Part shown: positions 1 through 5,597 of the stretch, in pieces
Position numbering within the stretch: the stretch's first letter is position 1
How the letters are laid out: each line of letters opens with the position of its first letter
NCBI GenBank assembly: GCA_018623875.1
Contig: JAAZUZ010000080.1
Location: 1 to 7,149, forward strand
Direction of reading: 5' to 3'
Source: Synechococcus sp. HW_metabat.21
GTDB lineage: Bacteria; Cyanobacteriota; Cyanobacteriia; PCC-6307; Cyanobiaceae
Length of the DNA stretch: 7,149 bases
Notes under the pieces: generated by a model
Seen by the model: the letters and a program-made list of their open reading frames with translations, nothing else
What the model was told of the DNA's origin: nothing
Databases searched by the model: none
Translations under genes and position numbers: made by a program

Positions 1-461
1 ACCTCTTCCACCGAGTCCTGCATGGCTACGCCCAACGCATGGAGGGGCTGGACTTTGACCGGATCGCGGGCATTCCCTACGGAGCACTACCGACGGCGAC
101 CGGTCTGGCCCTTCAACTGCACAAACCACTGATCTACCCCCGCAAGGAAGTCAAAGCCCACGGCGCCCGTCGCCTCATCGAAGGCGACTTCCAAGAGGGT
201 GATCGTGTCGTCGTCGTCGATGACATTTTGATCAGCGGCGGCAGCGTGCTCGAAGGGATCGCCAAGCTCGAGCGCTCTGGACTGGAGGTCAACGATGTCG
301 TTGTCTTTATCGACCACGGCGGCAACCGCGACCAAAGTGCGCGGGAGAGGCTGAAGGCCAAGGGCTACGACTTCCATGCGGTGATGGACATCGAGCAGAT
401 CACCAAGGCACTGCTGGCTGCCGGACGCCTCACGCCAGAACAAGCCCAGGTGTTGGGATAG
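1..461 (+). CDS. pyrE: Orotate phosphoribosyltransferase, 3' part (5' end outside window)
   Basis: This enzyme, or enzyme domain, joins orotate to PRPP to give orotidine 5'-phosphate in cytosolic de novo pyrimidine synthesis. The reading frame is open to the left edge (first full codon at base 3), so the Met codon at 39 is internal rather than the start. The visible part has the type I PRT landmarks. There is a catalytic-loop segment RKEVKAHG (bases 141-164) and a PRPP-binding motif VVVVDDILISGGS (bases 207-245) with the paired acidic residues. The segment IPYGALPTATGLAL is typical of the OPRT core. The closest pattern I recall is the OPRT domain of cyanobacterial enzymes, where it may be the C-terminal half of a fused decarboxylase/OPRT (UMP synthase type). 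The missing 5' end prevents deciding between pyrE alone and a fusion. The gene ends 8 bases before the lipoprotein gene, suggesting cotranscription. Confidence 0.93.
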   Translation, partial: LFHRVLHGYAQRMEGLDFDRIAGIPYGALPTATGLALQLHKPLIYPRKEVKAHGARRLIEGDFQEGDRVVVVDDILISGGSVLEGIAKLERSGLEVNDVVVFIDHGGNRDQSARERLKAKGYDFHAVMDIEQITKALLAAGRLTPEQAQVLG

Positions 462-469
462 ATGCAGTC

Positions 470-802
470 GTGACGACTTCGGTGGACAAGCTCCTAAGCA
501 GAGCCCTTGGTTTCATCGCTCTCGGCGTCCTCGTGGTGAGCTGCGCTCCAGCCAACAGAGAGACCCGTCCCGATGGAGAGCCATCACCGACCGAAGCCAA
601 CGCACTTAAAGAGGAGCGGCTGGAGAAGGAGCGCCAGCTGCAGGACCTGAGCACGGACGCCGAAGATCTGTTCAACCGCGGAGAAAACGAGCTGGGCTGT
701 GATCGCGTCCGCCAGGCTCAGGAGCTCCAGACGGAGCTCGGCATTGAGCCCACCGATCAAGGCCTGGAGCAAGCCCAAGCCTGCATCAGCGACGCACCTT
801 GA
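470..802 (+). CDS. Small predicted lipoprotein, unknown function
   Basis: A 110-residue protein with a GTG start at 470; an ATG at 462 is in another frame and stops after three codons. The N-terminus has a lysine/arginine n-region, a hydrophobic stretch at about residues 12-24 and a lipobox LVVSC. Cleavage before Cys25 and lipid attachment there are therefore predicted, giving an envelope-anchored protein. The mature part is hydrophilic and rich in Glu, Gln and Leu. Residues about 42-70 look helical or coiled-coil-like, and two further cysteines (C77 and C105) could form a disulfide in the periplasm. A GGGATAG just upstream is a possible ribosome binding site. It lies 8 bases after the OPRT gene and overlaps the ABC ATPase gene by 4 bases, so it is probably made together with the exporter and may be an accessory envelope component. 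That role is inferred from context only. I do not recognise the family. Confidence 0.82.
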   Translation: MTTSVDKLLSRALGFIALGVLVVSCAPANRETRPDGEPSPTEANALKEERLEKERQLQDLSTDAEDLFNRGENELGCDRVRQAQELQTELGIEPTDQGLEQAQACISDAP

Positions 803-1803
803 GCGCGCAGTCTTCAGCGATCGTCCTGGCCCAGGGCCTCAGCAAGACCTACCGGATCGCTGAGAAGCAACCGGGCCTAAAGGGCACCTTCCGCCATTTG
901 CTGAGGAGGCGTTACCGCGATCTGGAGGCGGTGAAAGGGATCCACTTCGCCATCGAAGAAGGGGAAATGGTCGGCTTCCTGGGGCCAAACGGTGCTGGGA
1001 AAACCACCACCTTGAAAATGCTGAGCGGACTCATTCACCCGAGCGGCGGTGAGCTCTTGGTGGCCGGGGCCAGGCCCCAACGCCGTCAAGCAGGGTTCCT
1101 TCAGGACATCACCTTGGTGATGGGGAACAAACAGCAGTTGATCTGGGATCTGCCGCCATGGGACTCCATCCGGGTCAACGCGGCGGTCTATGGCATTCCC
1201 GAGGGAGTGATGCAGCGCCGGGTCCGAGAGCTCGCTGACCTCTTGGAACTCGGCGAAGAGCTGCATCGCCCGGTCCGCAAGCTTTCACTGGGACAACGGA
1301 TGAAAGCGGAACTGCTGACCTCCCTGCTGCACGAGCCGCGCGTGCTCTTTCTGGATGAGCCGACTTTGGGCCTCGATGTCACCGCCCAAGGACGGGTGCG
1401 TGATTTCCTCGCCACCTACAACCGGCGCACAGGAGCAACGATCCTGCTCACGAGCCATTACATGGGCGACATCACGGCCCTCTGTGAGCGCGTCTTGCTG
1501 ATTCACGAGGGTTCGCTCTTTCACGACGGTCCCCTCGGCGAGCTCACCAGCCGATTAGCTCCCCATCGCCAGGTGCGACTCGAACTCCAACACGCCCAGC
1601 CCCGGGAGGTGTTTGAGAGCTTTGGCACCGTTGAATCCCATCAGGAGCACCAAGTGCAGCTGCTGGTGCCCAGGGAGCAGCTGACGGAGACCGTCGCGGC
1701 GCTGCTGGGGCGCTTTGACGTCTTGGACCTGGAAGTCAGCGACCCACCGATCGAAGACCTCATGCGCAGTCTCTTTCAGCAGGCGGGAGTGAGCGAAACG
1801 TGA
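799..1803 (+). CDS. ABC exporter ATP-binding protein (ABC-2 type, DrrA/NatA-like)
   Basis: A 334-residue nucleotide-binding subunit that would hydrolyse ATP at the inner face of the membrane to drive the permease pair encoded just downstream. Motifs visible in order: Walker A GPNGAGKTT (residues 62-70), Q-loop region around Q112/Q113, signature LSLGQ (162-166), Walker B VLFLDEPT (182-189), D-loop GLD (191-193) and H-loop His220. Before the core is the basic segment LRRRYRDLEAVKGIHF. After it is a C-terminal extension of about 85 residues. This layout matches the family of uncharacterised ABC-2 ATPases (COG4586 type) found with two different permeases. The start is TTG at 799, within the tetranucleotide TTGA shared with the lipoprotein stop, which implies translational coupling. 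It ends in a GTGA overlap with permease 1. The substrate is unknown; drug/lipid/polysaccharide export and Na+ efflux are all used by related families. Confidence 0.93.
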   Translation: MSAQSSAIVLAQGLSKTYRIAEKQPGLKGTFRHLLRRRYRDLEAVKGIHFAIEEGEMVGFLGPNGAGKTTTLKMLSGLIHPSGGELLVAGARPQRRQAGFLQDITLVMGNKQQLIWDLPPWDSIRVNAAVYGIPEGVMQRRVRELADLLELGEELHRPVRKLSLGQRMKAELLTSLLHEPRVLFLDEPTLGLDVTAQGRVRDFLATYNRRTGATILLTSHYMGDITALCERVLLIHEGSLFHDGPLGELTSRLAPHRQVRLELQHAQPREVFESFGTVESHQEHQVQLLVPREQLTETVAALLGRFDVLDLEVSDPPIEDLMRSLFQQAGVSET

Positions 1804-2597
1804 CCTCGCCCCGAGCTGCGATCCGAGTCGCCAGAACCTTACTGAGTACGCAGTACGCGTACATGCTCGAGTACCGCGCAGAAATTGCCCTTTGGGCCCT
1901 CTCCGGTGTCCTGCCCTTGATCATGCTCGGGGTTTGGCAGAACAGTGGGGCCGCGAGCCAGGCGGGATGGAGCCCTGACCAGTTACGTCACTATTTTGTG
2001 GCGGCCTTTCTGGTGCGCCAATTCAGTGTGGTTTGGCTGATCCACGTCTTCGAGGAGGACGTGGTCAGCGGCAAGCTGTCGCCATTCCTGCTGCAACCGC
2101 TCCAACCCCTGTGGCGTTACTTCGCTGCCCACGTCGCAGAACAGGCCACGCGCATTCCTTTCGTCGCCCTGATGCTGCTGGCGTTGGCCTGGATGAACCC
2201 GGCCCTGCTTTGGCTGCCCAGTCTCCAAAACCTGACGCTCGGCATTGCCGCAATTTGGGGCGCGTTCCTGCTCCGCTTTCTGCTGCAGACCCTCAGCAGC
2301 ACCCTGTGTTTTTGGAGTGAGCGCGCCGCAGCGTTGGATCGACTCCTGGTGATCCCTTATCTCTTTCTGTCGGGCTTGGTGGCGCCACTGGACACCTTCC
2401 CGCCGGCCATCAAAACCGTCGCTCTGGCCACACCGTTTCCGGCCATGGTGGATTTCCCAGCAAGGCTGTTGGCGGGCTTGCCCGTGGATCTCAGCGCTGG
2501 CTTCCTCAGCCTGATGTTCTGGTGTGGGGTGCTGAGCCCCCTCTGCTGGCTGAGCTGGCGACGCGGACTGCGCCGTTACGGCGCGATGGGGGCATGA
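1800..2597 (+). CDS. ABC-2 type permease, first subunit
   Basis: A 265-residue integral membrane protein, with GTG start inside a GTGA overlap with the ATPase stop. Hydrophobic segments lie at about residues 28-46, 65-83, 118-135, 144-168, 181-199 and 231-252, giving a likely six-span ABC-2 fold. Between spans 2 and 3 is the cytosolic segment GKLSPFLLQPLQPLWRY (residues 91-107). It corresponds to the G-x-L-x-x-x-L-L-x-P signature I associate with the COG4587/COG3694 permease families. The following gene has the same motif, so the two are distant paralogues that probably form a heterodimer with the ATPase dimer. The C-terminus RRGLRRYGAMGA is basic, as expected for a cytosolic tail. It ends in an ATGA overlap with permease 2. 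The transported molecule cannot be deduced. Confidence 0.9.
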   Translation: MTSPRAAIRVARTLLSTQYAYMLEYRAEIALWALSGVLPLIMLGVWQNSGAASQAGWSPDQLRHYFVAAFLVRQFSVVWLIHVFEEDVVSGKLSPFLLQPLQPLWRYFAAHVAEQATRIPFVALMLLALAWMNPALLWLPSLQNLTLGIAAIWGAFLLRFLLQTLSSTLCFWSERAAALDRLLVIPYLFLSGLVAPLDTFPPAIKTVALATPFPAMVDFPARLLAGLPVDLSAGFLSLMFWCGVLSPLCWLSWRRGLRRYGAMGA

Positions 2598-3388
2598 GGC
2601 GCTCCCGAACCCTCAGAACCGTGCTGCAGTTCTGGCGCAGCTCCCTGGAGGCGGAAAGCGAATATCAGCTGAACCTGGTGCTGGAGTGTCTGGCCGTCAG
2701 CGGGAATCTGGCGGGAAGCCTCTTTGTGCTCTCGCTGCTCTTCAGCGGTCAATCGAGCCTGGGGGGATGGGACTGGAATGAGGCCCTGATCGTCCTTGGC
2801 CTCTACACCCTCCTGGATGGATTCACGAGCTGCCTGCTGCAGCCCAACCTGAGCAAGATCGTTAACCACGTGCAGCAAGGCACCCTCGATTTCGTGCTGC
2901 TCAAGCCTGTGGACAGCCAGCTCTGGCTCTCCCTGCGTTGTTTCTCTCCCTGGGGGATCCCCGCTCTGCTGGCCGGCGTCGTTTTGGTGGTCTTGGGTCT
3001 GCAGCGCAGTGGGACCGTCGTCCACGGGGACGGGTTGGTCTTGGGGGCGGTTCTGTTGGTCAGCGGCGCCGCGATTCTCTACAGCCTTTGGTTCTCGCTG
3101 GCGGCCCTCTCGATTTGGTTCGTGAAGGTCTGGAATGCAACGGAGGTCCTCCGCTACACACTCGTTGCAGGGCGCTATCCGGTGAGCGCCTACCCGCCAG
3201 CCCTGCGGCTCGTGTTTGTTTTTGTTCTGCCGGTGGCCTTCATGACCACCGTTCCATCTCAGGCCCTACTGGGCCAAGGCTCCTGGCCGTGGGCCGCGGG
3301 CTCCGTGCTGATGGCATGCGGGAGCCTGCTGGCGAGCCGCTGGTTCTGGCGCTTTGCCCTACGGCACTACACATCGGCAAGCAGCTAG
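2594..3388 (+). CDS. ABC-2 type permease, second subunit
   Basis: A 264-residue integral membrane protein. I place the start at the ATG at 2594, in the ATGA overlapping the permease 1 stop. A longer GTG-started version from 2522 would add 24 residues read over permease 1 and lacks support. Hydrophobic stretches lie at about residues 30-50, 63-80, 119-136, 148-176 (probably one long or two short spans), 203-220 and 231-248. The family signature QQGTLDFVLLKPVDSQLW spans residues 94-111 and parallels the GKLSPFLLQPL motif of permease 1. I recognise this as the COG3694-like partner in the three-gene ATPase/permease/permease exporter. The predicted arrangement is one ATPase dimer under a heterodimer of the two permeases. 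It is the last gene of the tightly overlapped operon; 64 bases follow before the next likely start. Confidence 0.9.
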   Translation: MRRSRTLRTVLQFWRSSLEAESEYQLNLVLECLAVSGNLAGSLFVLSLLFSGQSSLGGWDWNEALIVLGLYTLLDGFTSCLLQPNLSKIVNHVQQGTLDFVLLKPVDSQLWLSLRCFSPWGIPALLAGVVLVVLGLQRSGTVVHGDGLVLGAVLLVSGAAILYSLWFSLAALSIWFVKVWNATEVLRYTLVAGRYPVSAYPPALRLVFVFVLPVAFMTTVPSQALLGQGSWPWAAGSVLMACGSLLASRWFWRFALRHYTSASS

Positions 3389-3400
3389 GCGCACAAGCCC

Positions 3401-3429
3401 TTGCACGAGCTACACAGTTTGGGTAGGAT
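3401..3429 (+). promoter_or_regulatory. Possible sigma70-like promoter before the RHH gene
   Basis: A TTGCAC hexamer (3401-3406) and a TAGGAT hexamer (3424-3429) are separated by 17 bases, the optimal spacing. The -10 element matches TATAAT at four of six positions, but the -35 matches TTGACA at only three. If used, transcription would begin near 3436, giving a very short leader before the TTG start at 3453. The position just after the exporter operon is sensible, but the motif match is weak and read-through from the operon is equally possible. Confidence 0.28.
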
Positions 3430-3452
3430 TCTGCGTAGGGTCCAGGCGCAGA

Positions 3453-3701
3453 TTGGCCAGCGAACGCCACCAAGTCATCCTGAGCGAGAGCGCGGCGGGC
3501 TGGGTGCGCACGTTCTCCAAGGAGAAGCGGCACTCGATCTCCAAGGCGATCTCCATTCTTGTCGAGGAGGCGATTCAGCAACGGAACCTTCCTGCGCTCG
3601 ACGGTGCAGCCGAGGGAGTGCCTCAGGCCGATTTCTCGTTGTTTCTGCGCGAGAAGTTCTCCATGGACTTCGAAATCTGGCTGCGCAGCAAGCGCGGGTA
3701 G
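3453..3701 (+). CDS. Small ribbon-helix-helix-like protein
   Basis: An 82-residue protein. The frame is open further upstream, but the only earlier start-type codon is a TTG at 3354 inside the permease gene, and the translation before 3453 does not look protein-like. I prefer the TTG at 3453, which has AGG six bases before it. From there the protein begins MASERHQVILSESAAGWVRT. The pattern fits a ribbon-helix-helix fold: a short beta-strand HQVIL (residues 6-10), helix A around 13-24, a turn with K25-R26-H27-S28, and helix B SISKAISILVEEAI (28-41). RHH proteins bind DNA as dimers through the paired beta-strands, acting as repressors or antitoxins. The C-terminal part (DFSLFLREKFSMDFEIWLRSK) is unlike simple CopG regulators and could be a partner-binding region. 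The next gene begins 11 bases downstream. DNA binding is inferred from pattern only. Confidence 0.66.
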   Translation: MASERHQVILSESAAGWVRTFSKEKRHSISKAISILVEEAIQQRNLPALDGAAEGVPQADFSLFLREKFSMDFEIWLRSKRG

Positions 3702-3712
3702 GACCTACACAG

Positions 3713-4138
3713 ATGTTCGATCCGATGACTCCCCCCTTCTGCTCTGAAGTCCGCCTAGAGACCTGCATCCAGCTCGGCCTGTGGCTGGATCAACGCTTCG
3801 GGCCACCCCCCAGCCAGGACAGTCCCCCCAGTGATCGGCTCGGGATCGAGGCCGGTCGCCTGGTGGCCCACGACCTGGTCGCCACAACCGAACGCGATCA
3901 GGTGATGGTCGATGTGTTCGCCGCAATGCACAGCTGTATCGACGACTGGCTGGAGACGTCTCCGGTGCCCTGGTCCCAGCGCCGGCTGATCAAACGTCGA
4001 GCAGTCCGATCCGGCGTGATCGAGTGCTGGCGTACCGCCGCTGAGCTCCGGCCCGATGACCCCAGCTACCAAGATTTGATGGAGCGGACCTGCGAAGCCG
4101 TCATGGCAGCCGAGCTGGCTGAAGAGCTCGAGCGCTAG
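3713..4138 (+). CDS. Conserved-looking hypothetical protein, 141 residues
   Basis: I do not recognise the family. I chose the ATG at 3713 because TAGGAC with a good AGGA core lies about 9 bases before it; a second Met codon follows at 3725. The protein has no signal peptide or membrane span and is predicted soluble. The N-terminal third carries a proline-rich stretch GPPPSQDSPPSDR (residues 30-42), probably a linker. Three or more amphipathic helices follow, including VMVDVFAAMHSCIDDWLE (64-81), a basic patch QRRLIKRRAVRSG (89-101) and an acidic helix ending AAELAEELER. It follows the RHH-like gene by 11 bases and is likely cotranscribed. Its stop codon shares the CTAG palindrome with the stop of the opposing gene. 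Function unknown; a regulator partner or an ordinary lineage-specific protein are both possible. Confidence 0.75.
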   Translation: MFDPMTPPFCSEVRLETCIQLGLWLDQRFGPPPSQDSPPSDRLGIEAGRLVAHDLVATTERDQVMVDVFAAMHSCIDDWLETSPVPWSQRRLIKRRAVRSGVIECWRTAAELRPDDPSYQDLMERTCEAVMAAELAEELER

Positions 4139-4611
4139 TCCACAAAACGTTTGTAGAGCCAGCGCACGAAGCCGCCGATCAGGGGAACCGGAGCAAAGGT
4201 CGGACCGACGAAATCGAAATAATCACGATGATCAACGATCAAGCCGTCGCCATTGAGGAGCAGACGCGTCGCTCCGGGGTAGACGAACTCGATGCCTTTG
4301 ATCTTGAGCCCCATCGTCCATTCCACGAAGGCGGTTTGGCCGTTGATGACGACGGCATGGGGAGCGAGGTAGACGTCATCGCATCGCTTCACCAATCCGT
4401 CTTGCGCCTCGAGATAGGCCTGGAGCCCATCGCGCGATTGGGTCGGATCTTCAAAATGGACATCCGCGGCGTAAACCGCTTTCCACTGCGCATGGCTGGG
4501 GGCCGGTGCGCCGTAGGGCTTCGTGAAGAGGTCTCGCAGGGACTGCTCCGTTAAGGGCAGCTGAAATCCGGAGGCGGAGGCAGTCACAACGCGGGGCTCA
4601 AGCCCAGTCAT
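4135..4611 (-). CDS. NTF2/SnoaL-like fold protein
   Basis: A 158-residue soluble protein of the cone-shaped NTF2-like superfamily, which includes SnoaL cyclases, steroid isomerases and many non-catalytic binders. Visible family features are the early helix with WKAVYAADVHFEDP (residues 43-56), where the aspartate/phenylalanine pair is typical. Next come a helix with QAYLEAQ, the strands VVINGQTAFVEWTMGLKIKG (87-106), and the terminal strand motif IVDHRDYFDF (125-134) lining the pocket. The C-terminus GGFVRWLYKRFVD is hydrophobic-basic and might touch membrane or a partner. The ATG at 4611 lies in an ATGA overlap with the transglycosylase stop, so the two are translationally coupled on the minus strand. 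No specific reaction can be assigned. The gene ends tail-to-tail with the plus-strand gene, both stops lying in CTAG at 4135-4138. Confidence 0.87.
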   Translation of the reverse strand: MTGLEPRVVTASASGFQLPLTEQSLRDLFTKPYGAPAPSHAQWKAVYAADVHFEDPTQSRDGLQAYLEAQDGLVKRCDDVYLAPHAVVINGQTAFVEWTMGLKIKGIEFVYPGATRLLLNGDGLIVDHRDYFDFVGPTFAPVPLIGGFVRWLYKRFVD

Positions 4612-5522
4612 CCTGGCGTCCGCGGCGCAGCGCTGCGTGGGTTCAACTGCAGGTACTGCTCAACGGGCAGGGGCTGGAGTTGCTCATAGCCAACAGGAAG
4701 CCAGAGATCGCCCTGCTGGGCGTTGTAGTGAATTTCCCAGTGGTACAAACCGACGATCGCCTGGGGATCGTCCTTGAGCAGGGAGGCATAGAGCAGCACC
4801 GCCTCGCCGTAGAGGTCGCTGTTGTTGTACCCCCAGAGCCCGCGGCGAATGCTCTTAAGACCGCCCCGGCGAACCAGATAGCGGGCCGCGGCTTGGATGG
4901 CGTCATGGGGATTGCGAATGTCGCCCTTGCCAATCCCGGCTTCAGCCCAGGTGGTTGGCAAGAACTGCATCGGCCCTTGGGCATTGGCGACCGAGACCCC
5001 ATCAATGCGGCCCATCCCGGTTTCCACCAGGTTCACCGCCGCCAACACCTCCCAGTCGATCCCGGTGGCCGCCTCCGCTTTGCGGTAGTGGGAGAGGAGC
5101 TGGGGTAGCGGTTCAGGCGGAATAATCCGCCAGGCCGGGACCCGCGTAGGCCGGCGCTTACTCATGGCGAGAAAGGCCCGCCTCGCGGCCAAATGCCGCT
5201 CCGCGACGGAACGCCAACGGGGGGAGAGCTGTTGGATGACCGCTGCGCTGCGCATCCGGTCTGACGACAACACGCGATAGATCACCTGTTGCTGGTGAGC
5301 TAAATCCGGCAAGTCAGCCGCCGGTGTCGCTGGGTCTCGCAGCGCTGTCTCCAGCTCAGCCAAGCGACGGGCGATGGCACTCGCATCCCCAGGGACCGTT
5401 GGGTAACGCCGCGGCGCGGACTGCGCGATCGGTGCGCTGAGGGGGGAGCAGGCCACACCGCCAGCGGCGACGCTGAATCCAGCCAGGGCAAGGGCAAGAA
5501 CCAGGCCGGCGGGTCGCGTCAC
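4608..5522 (-). CDS. Exported lytic murein transglycosylase (SLT domain)
   Basis: A 304-residue enzyme predicted to cleave the MurNAc-GlcNAc bond of peptidoglycan in the periplasm, forming a 1,6-anhydro end. The N-terminus has a basic start and a hydrophobic core LVLALALAGFSVAAGG. A cysteine at residue 25 in GGVAC could be a lipobox, but Gly at -3 is unusual, so either a lipoprotein or a signal peptidase I substrate is possible. A helical, Arg/Ala-rich region (about 45-150) precedes the SLT domain. The domain shows the catalytic glutamate E167 in NLVETGMGRIDG, then ANAQGPMQFLPTTW (179-192), DIRNPHDAIQAAARYL (201-216) and the tyrosine motif WGYNNSDLYG (230-239). The start is GTG at 5522 with no clear ribosome binding site. 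It is divergent from the methyltransferase gene across 75 bases and heads a two-gene minus-strand operon with the NTF2-like gene. Confidence 0.93.
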   Translation of the reverse strand: MTRPAGLVLALALAGFSVAAGGVACSPLSAPIAQSAPRRYPTVPGDASAIARRLAELETALRDPATPAADLPDLAHQQQVIYRVLSSDRMRSAAVIQQLSPRWRSVAERHLAARRAFLAMSKRRPTRVPAWRIIPPEPLPQLLSHYRKAEAATGIDWEVLAAVNLVETGMGRIDGVSVANAQGPMQFLPTTWAEAGIGKGDIRNPHDAIQAAARYLVRRGGLKSIRRGLWGYNNSDLYGEAVLLYASLLKDDPQAIVGLYHWEIHYNAQQGDLWLPVGYEQLQPLPVEQYLQLNPRSAAPRTPG

Positions 5523-5597
5523 GGAAGCAAATCAGCTGCGCCCATGCCTACAGCATGCGGACCCAGGTTGCAGACTGCACGGACCAAGCAGTGAGCC

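Noticed and set aside
87..443. Minus-strand frame of 118 residues opposite the OPRT gene
   Set aside because: Lies wholly antisense to a clearly recognised enzyme and has no domain-like pattern; a shadow caused by GC-rich codon bias.
877..1266. Minus-strand 129-residue frame across the ABC ATPase
   Set aside because: Antisense to Walker A and the Q-loop region of a certain gene; composition (His, Pro, Gln) is typical of a shadow frame.
2576..3025. Minus-strand 149-residue frame opposite permease 2
   Set aside because: Gln/His/Glu-rich reverse of hydrophobic codons; no start signal or family features.
2938..3426. Plus-strand 162-residue alternative frame within permease 2
   Set aside because: Arg/Gly-rich out-of-frame reading of a membrane protein gene; no credible start.
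3401..3712. N-terminal extension of the 141-residue gene back to 3401
   Set aside because: It would overlap the RHH-like gene entirely and reads as low-quality, Arg/Ser-rich sequence; the ATG at 3713 has a good ribosome binding site.
4680..5108. Plus-strand 142-residue frame opposite the transglycosylase
   Set aside because: Covers the antisense of the SLT catalytic domain; no independent support.
5543..5557. Small inverted repeat CATGC/GCATG between the divergent transglycosylase and methyltransferase genes
   Set aside because: Only five pairs, as expected by chance; no promoter elements align with it, so not called an operator.
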